From positions 1,364,001 through 1,428,000 of the forward strand of contig NZ_SMGR01000001.1 of the NCBI RefSeq assembly GCF_004346865.1: a stretch of DNA of 64,000 bases, read 5' to 3'. Positions 61,702 to 64,000 of this stretch are shown piece by piece. Position 1 is the stretch's first letter; each line of letters starts with the position of its first letter. A program made the position numbers and the translations under genes. Under the pieces are notes generated by a model. That model was given only the letters and a program-made list of their open reading frames with translations. It did not search any database and was not told the DNA's origin. The stretch is from Shimia isoporae. GTDB taxonomy: Bacteria > Pseudomonadota > Alphaproteobacteria > Rhodobacterales > Rhodobacteraceae.

Positions 61702-62442
61702 ATGTCGAGATCTGCTGTTCTTTATGCGCTTGTTTTGATGCTTGGGGCCGGTGGTGCGCAACAGGTCCAGGCGGAGAATGCCTGGCAAAAGATCAAGAGG
61801 GGCGCGGCACAGACCGGCGAAGCAATCGGGCAGGGTGTGCAGAACACCGGTGAAGCTATTGGCGAGGGCGCACAAGCCGTAGGTGGGGCTATCAACAAAG
61901 GCGCGCAGGCTGTTGGGGACAGTCTTGAATCGACGGGTGAGTTGCTGTCGAACGAGGAAACACCAGAGCAGACCCGAGCGCGACTGGATGCGATGTCCGA
62001 TCAAATTCTTGCGCGGCTTCTTGCGGAAAATGCGGATGCCGCTGTGCTTTATGAGGCAAGCGCTGGCTTTGCAGCTTTTGACACGCGGAGGGTCACTGTG
62101 TTTCCGGTGTCCGCCGGCTATGGTCGCGGTGTTGCTGTGGCGCCTAATGGGGATCGGACGTACATGAATATGGGGACTGGCGGCGTTGGGGCCGCGCTTG
62201 GTATCGGCGGATTTGAAACACAATTTGTCATCCTGTTTGAAACGCGGGCGGATTTCGACAGCTTTGTCGTCAATGGCTATGATGCAACGGCCGGCTTGGG
62301 GAGCATGTCTGGCGATAGTCGAGATGACGAAACGGTGCGGTTTGTGAACGGGCGATCGTTCTTTCTTTTGGACAAGCGGGGCTGGCGGGTGAATGCCAAT
62401 GCAGAGGGGACCAAATACTGGCGTTCTCCGGAGTTGAACTAA
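61702..62442 (+). CDS. SYLF-domain exported protein with Gly/Ala repeats
   Basis: A 246-residue protein. The signal peptide is MSRSAVLYALVLMLGAGGAQ with cleavage after QVQA. Residues about 30-75 form imperfect repeats of about ten residues (GEAIGQGVQNT, GEAIGEGAQAV, GGAINKGAQAV), which look like an amphipathic helix. The SYLF core follows: FDTRRVTVFPVSAGYGRGVA, TGGVGAALGIGGFETQFVIL and FVVNGYDATAGLGSMSGD. The start at 61702 has AAGGGAAA upstream. It is the second SYLF protein in the window. Probable role at the envelope, not defined. Confidence 0.88.
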   Translation: MSRSAVLYALVLMLGAGGAQQVQAENAWQKIKRGAAQTGEAIGQGVQNTGEAIGEGAQAVGGAINKGAQAVGDSLESTGELLSNEETPEQTRARLDAMSDQILARLLAENADAAVLYEASAGFAAFDTRRVTVFPVSAGYGRGVAVAPNGDRTYMNMGTGGVGAALGIGGFETQFVILFETRADFDSFVVNGYDATAGLGSMSGDSRDDETVRFVNGRSFFLLDKRGWRVNANAEGTKYWRSPELN

Positions 62443-62534
62443 CAGTGTGACGTGGCGTTGCCTGTGACGGTCACGCCTTGGGTCCGATGACAGCCGCAGC
62501 CTAGTGTTCACTTGGACTTAGAGGGAGGCGTGCC

Positions 62535-63599
62535 GTGCAACGCATTTTGGTCGATCAGGCAAACATTACAAAAACGCAGCTGCAAGAGGTGGCGGATGCG
62601 CCACTGGCGAACGGGCAGGCGCGCCTGAAAATTCGTCGGTTTGCATTGACCGCGAACAACGTGACATATGCCGCAACGGGGTTCGTGATCGGGTATTGGC
62701 ATTTCTTTCCGACCGGCATTGACGGACAGGGCATAGTGCCGGTCTGGGGGTTTGCCGAGGTCGTTGAAACCACATCTGATGTTCTTGAAGTCGGAGAAAG
62801 GCTCTATGGTTTCTGGCCGATGGCGGACACGATGGTGATGACGCCACAAGACATGGGTGGCAAGACAGTGTTGGACGCCAGCGAGCACCGGGCAAAGTTG
62901 CCGGTCGTCTACAACCGCTATACCCGAACAGCGGAAAAAGGCGCAGCCGAAGAGGGGTGCCAGTCGTTGTTGCAGCCTCTTCTGGCAACGTCCTATCTGC
63001 TGAGTGACTGGCTTCAGGACAACAAATTTTTTGATGCAGAACAGGTGATTGTAGGAAGTGCTTCATCCAAAACCGGACTTGGTCTGTGCAAATTTCTGTC
63101 CGAGTTGGAAGGCGCGCCGGTCAAGGTGATTGGGCTGACGTCTTCGGGCAATGCTGACTATGTCGCCGCGCAATCGGGAGCCGACAGCGTTGTGACCTAC
63201 GACGCAATCGAAAACCTGCCCAAAGTGTCGTCTGTTTATGTGGACATGTCTGGAAATGCAGACGTGAAGCAACGCCTTCATACCCATTTGGCAAACGAAC
63301 TGCGCCATTCCAGCGCGGTTGGCACAAGCCATTGGGACCAATTCCGGCCCAAGCAGGAGCTGGCTGGCGTAAAACCTGAATTCTTTTTTGCGCCCAGCCA
63401 AATCGAAAAGCGTCGTGCTGAGTGGGGGCCTGGTGAAATCGAACGTCAAATCACTGCCGGTTGGAAACGGCTGGCGTCAGACGCAAGTTCCTGGCTCGAC
63501 CTGAAGGAACACAATGGCTTGGAAGCCGTCGCGGAAGTTTACAGCGCGCTTGCAACAGGCAAGGCCAACGCCCGCGATGGACACGTCGTGAACCTTTAA
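62535..63599 (+). CDS. DUF2855 family protein
   Basis: A 354-residue protein, GTG start with GAGGGAGG site. I recognise DUF2855 by KIRRFALTANNVTYAATG and YGFWPMADTMVM. The middle has GSASSKTGLGLCKFLSELEG and SGNADYVAAQSGADSVVTYD, a Rossmann-type pattern that resembles medium-chain dehydrogenases lacking zinc sites. No characterised member is known to me. It stands alone, after a SYLF gene. Confidence 0.88.
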   Translation: MQRILVDQANITKTQLQEVADAPLANGQARLKIRRFALTANNVTYAATGFVIGYWHFFPTGIDGQGIVPVWGFAEVVETTSDVLEVGERLYGFWPMADTMVMTPQDMGGKTVLDASEHRAKLPVVYNRYTRTAEKGAAEEGCQSLLQPLLATSYLLSDWLQDNKFFDAEQVIVGSASSKTGLGLCKFLSELEGAPVKVIGLTSSGNADYVAAQSGADSVVTYDAIENLPKVSSVYVDMSGNADVKQRLHTHLANELRHSSAVGTSHWDQFRPKQELAGVKPEFFFAPSQIEKRRAEWGPGEIERQITAGWKRLASDASSWLDLKEHNGLEAVAEVYSALATGKANARDGHVVNL

Positions 63600-64000
63600 G
63601 CGGAACAGCTTGCTCCGCCGAGCACACAAAATTTTGCACAGTGAGGATGGTTGAGCGCGACATCGCGTTCAGCCTCTTCAAGTGTATGTCCAAGATCGAA
63701 TTGTGTGTCGTACGGCAGCAGCGTGCAGGCAATCACCGACGGTTTTCCAGCGCCTTTGTGCCGCACGACCATTCGGGAGCTTGAACACATCACTTCGGAC
63801 GGCGACTTGTTAAGGATCGACCAGCATTCCGTTGTGATTTCCGGCACGTCAACCGTTTCATCCATTTCTGGAAAAAGCACTGTTTCTCCAGGATTTAGAG
63901 CGTCGATATTAAAGTTTTCGATGTCGAAAAGTTCGGCGTAACCGTCTCTGGAATTTTTATCCGATTCACCCCAAACAGTGCGTCCGGCGACGGCCATTTT
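63596..64000 (-). CDS. C-terminal part of a probable radical SAM/SPASM-type protein
   Basis: About 134 residues at the end of a gene that continues beyond the window; the first visible Met (63997) need not be the start. Cysteines cluster in VMCSSSRMVV, SVIACTLLPYD, HPHCAKFCVLGGASCSA, which is typical of Fe-S-binding C-terminal domains of radical SAM proteins (SPASM-like). The family cannot be settled without the N-terminal CxxxCxxC part. Its stop overlaps the DUF2855 stop region by 4 bases. Confidence 0.6.
   Translation of the reverse strand, partial: KMAVAGRTVWGESDKNSRDGYAELFDIENFNIDALNPGETVLFPEMDETVDVPEITTECWSILNKSPSEVMCSSSRMVVRHKGAGKPSVIACTLLPYDTQFDLGHTLEEAERDVALNHPHCAKFCVLGGASCSA

Overview
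The window is a 64 kb piece of chromosome from an alphaproteobacterium, almost certainly a marine Rhodobacteraceae of the Roseobacter group. The basis is gene content (NtrY/NtrX followed by TrkA, TrkH, Hfq and HflX; the small SufBCD-associated membrane protein beside Mfd; a DUF1476 F1-ATPase zeta subunit; RNase E with an acidic insert inside its S1 domain; a split B12-dependent methionine synthase) and moderately high GC. It is densely coded. I see no rRNA, tRNA, CRISPR array, prophage or insertion sequence. Most of it is core chromosome, with a few accessory patches.

Layout. 1-7.4 kb: ntrY tail and ntrX, two tandem paralogous lipoproteins on the reverse strand, then trkA-trkH-hfq-hflX. 7.4-13.9 kb: penicillin-acylase family enzyme, beta-hydroxyacid dehydrogenase, esterase, SYLF lipoprotein, hemB and a SufBCD-associated membrane protein. 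14-25 kb: mfd, an MFS exporter, an acyl-CoA ligase overlapping a DsbA/FrnE protein, an XRE-cupin regulator, a TPR-sulfotransferase, a small Cys-tailed XRE protein and a fatty-acid desaturase. 25-31 kb: DUF1638 protein, corrinoid protein and homocysteine methyltransferase, interleaved with a PA0069-type radical SAM protein, then an MprF-like protein. 31-38 kb: zeta subunit, purC, purS-purQ, dctB-dctD, a probable outer-membrane protein and a HAD phosphatase. 38-45 kb: rne, tusA-like, ccdA, and a membrane hydrolase overlapping a cytochrome P450. 45-54 kb: peptide-binding protein, a candidate small RNA, bdhA and patatin, DUF502, the pseudouridine-salvage operon with a ThiE-like protein, a TfoX-N protein and trmJ. 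54-64 kb: ctaA, M32 carboxypeptidase, an AT-richer patch with a membrane protein and a LysR regulator, gyrA, a second SYLF protein, DUF2855 and the end of a radical-SAM-type protein.

How the genes connect. Two two-component systems (NtrYX; DctBD) have NtrC-type regulators that both lack the GAFTGA sigma54-contact loop. DUF1638, corrinoid protein and homocysteine methyltransferase look like parts of one B12-dependent methionine synthase. bdhA and the patatin fit polyhydroxybutyrate metabolism, with a PhaR-like palindrome at the promoter. Purine synthesis is split by a strong terminator between purC and purSQ.

The least explained items are the structured RNA at about 47.33-47.44 kb, the hydrolase-P450 pair, the divergent promoter palindromes at 26.7 kb and the hairpin just upstream of the homocysteine methyltransferase.
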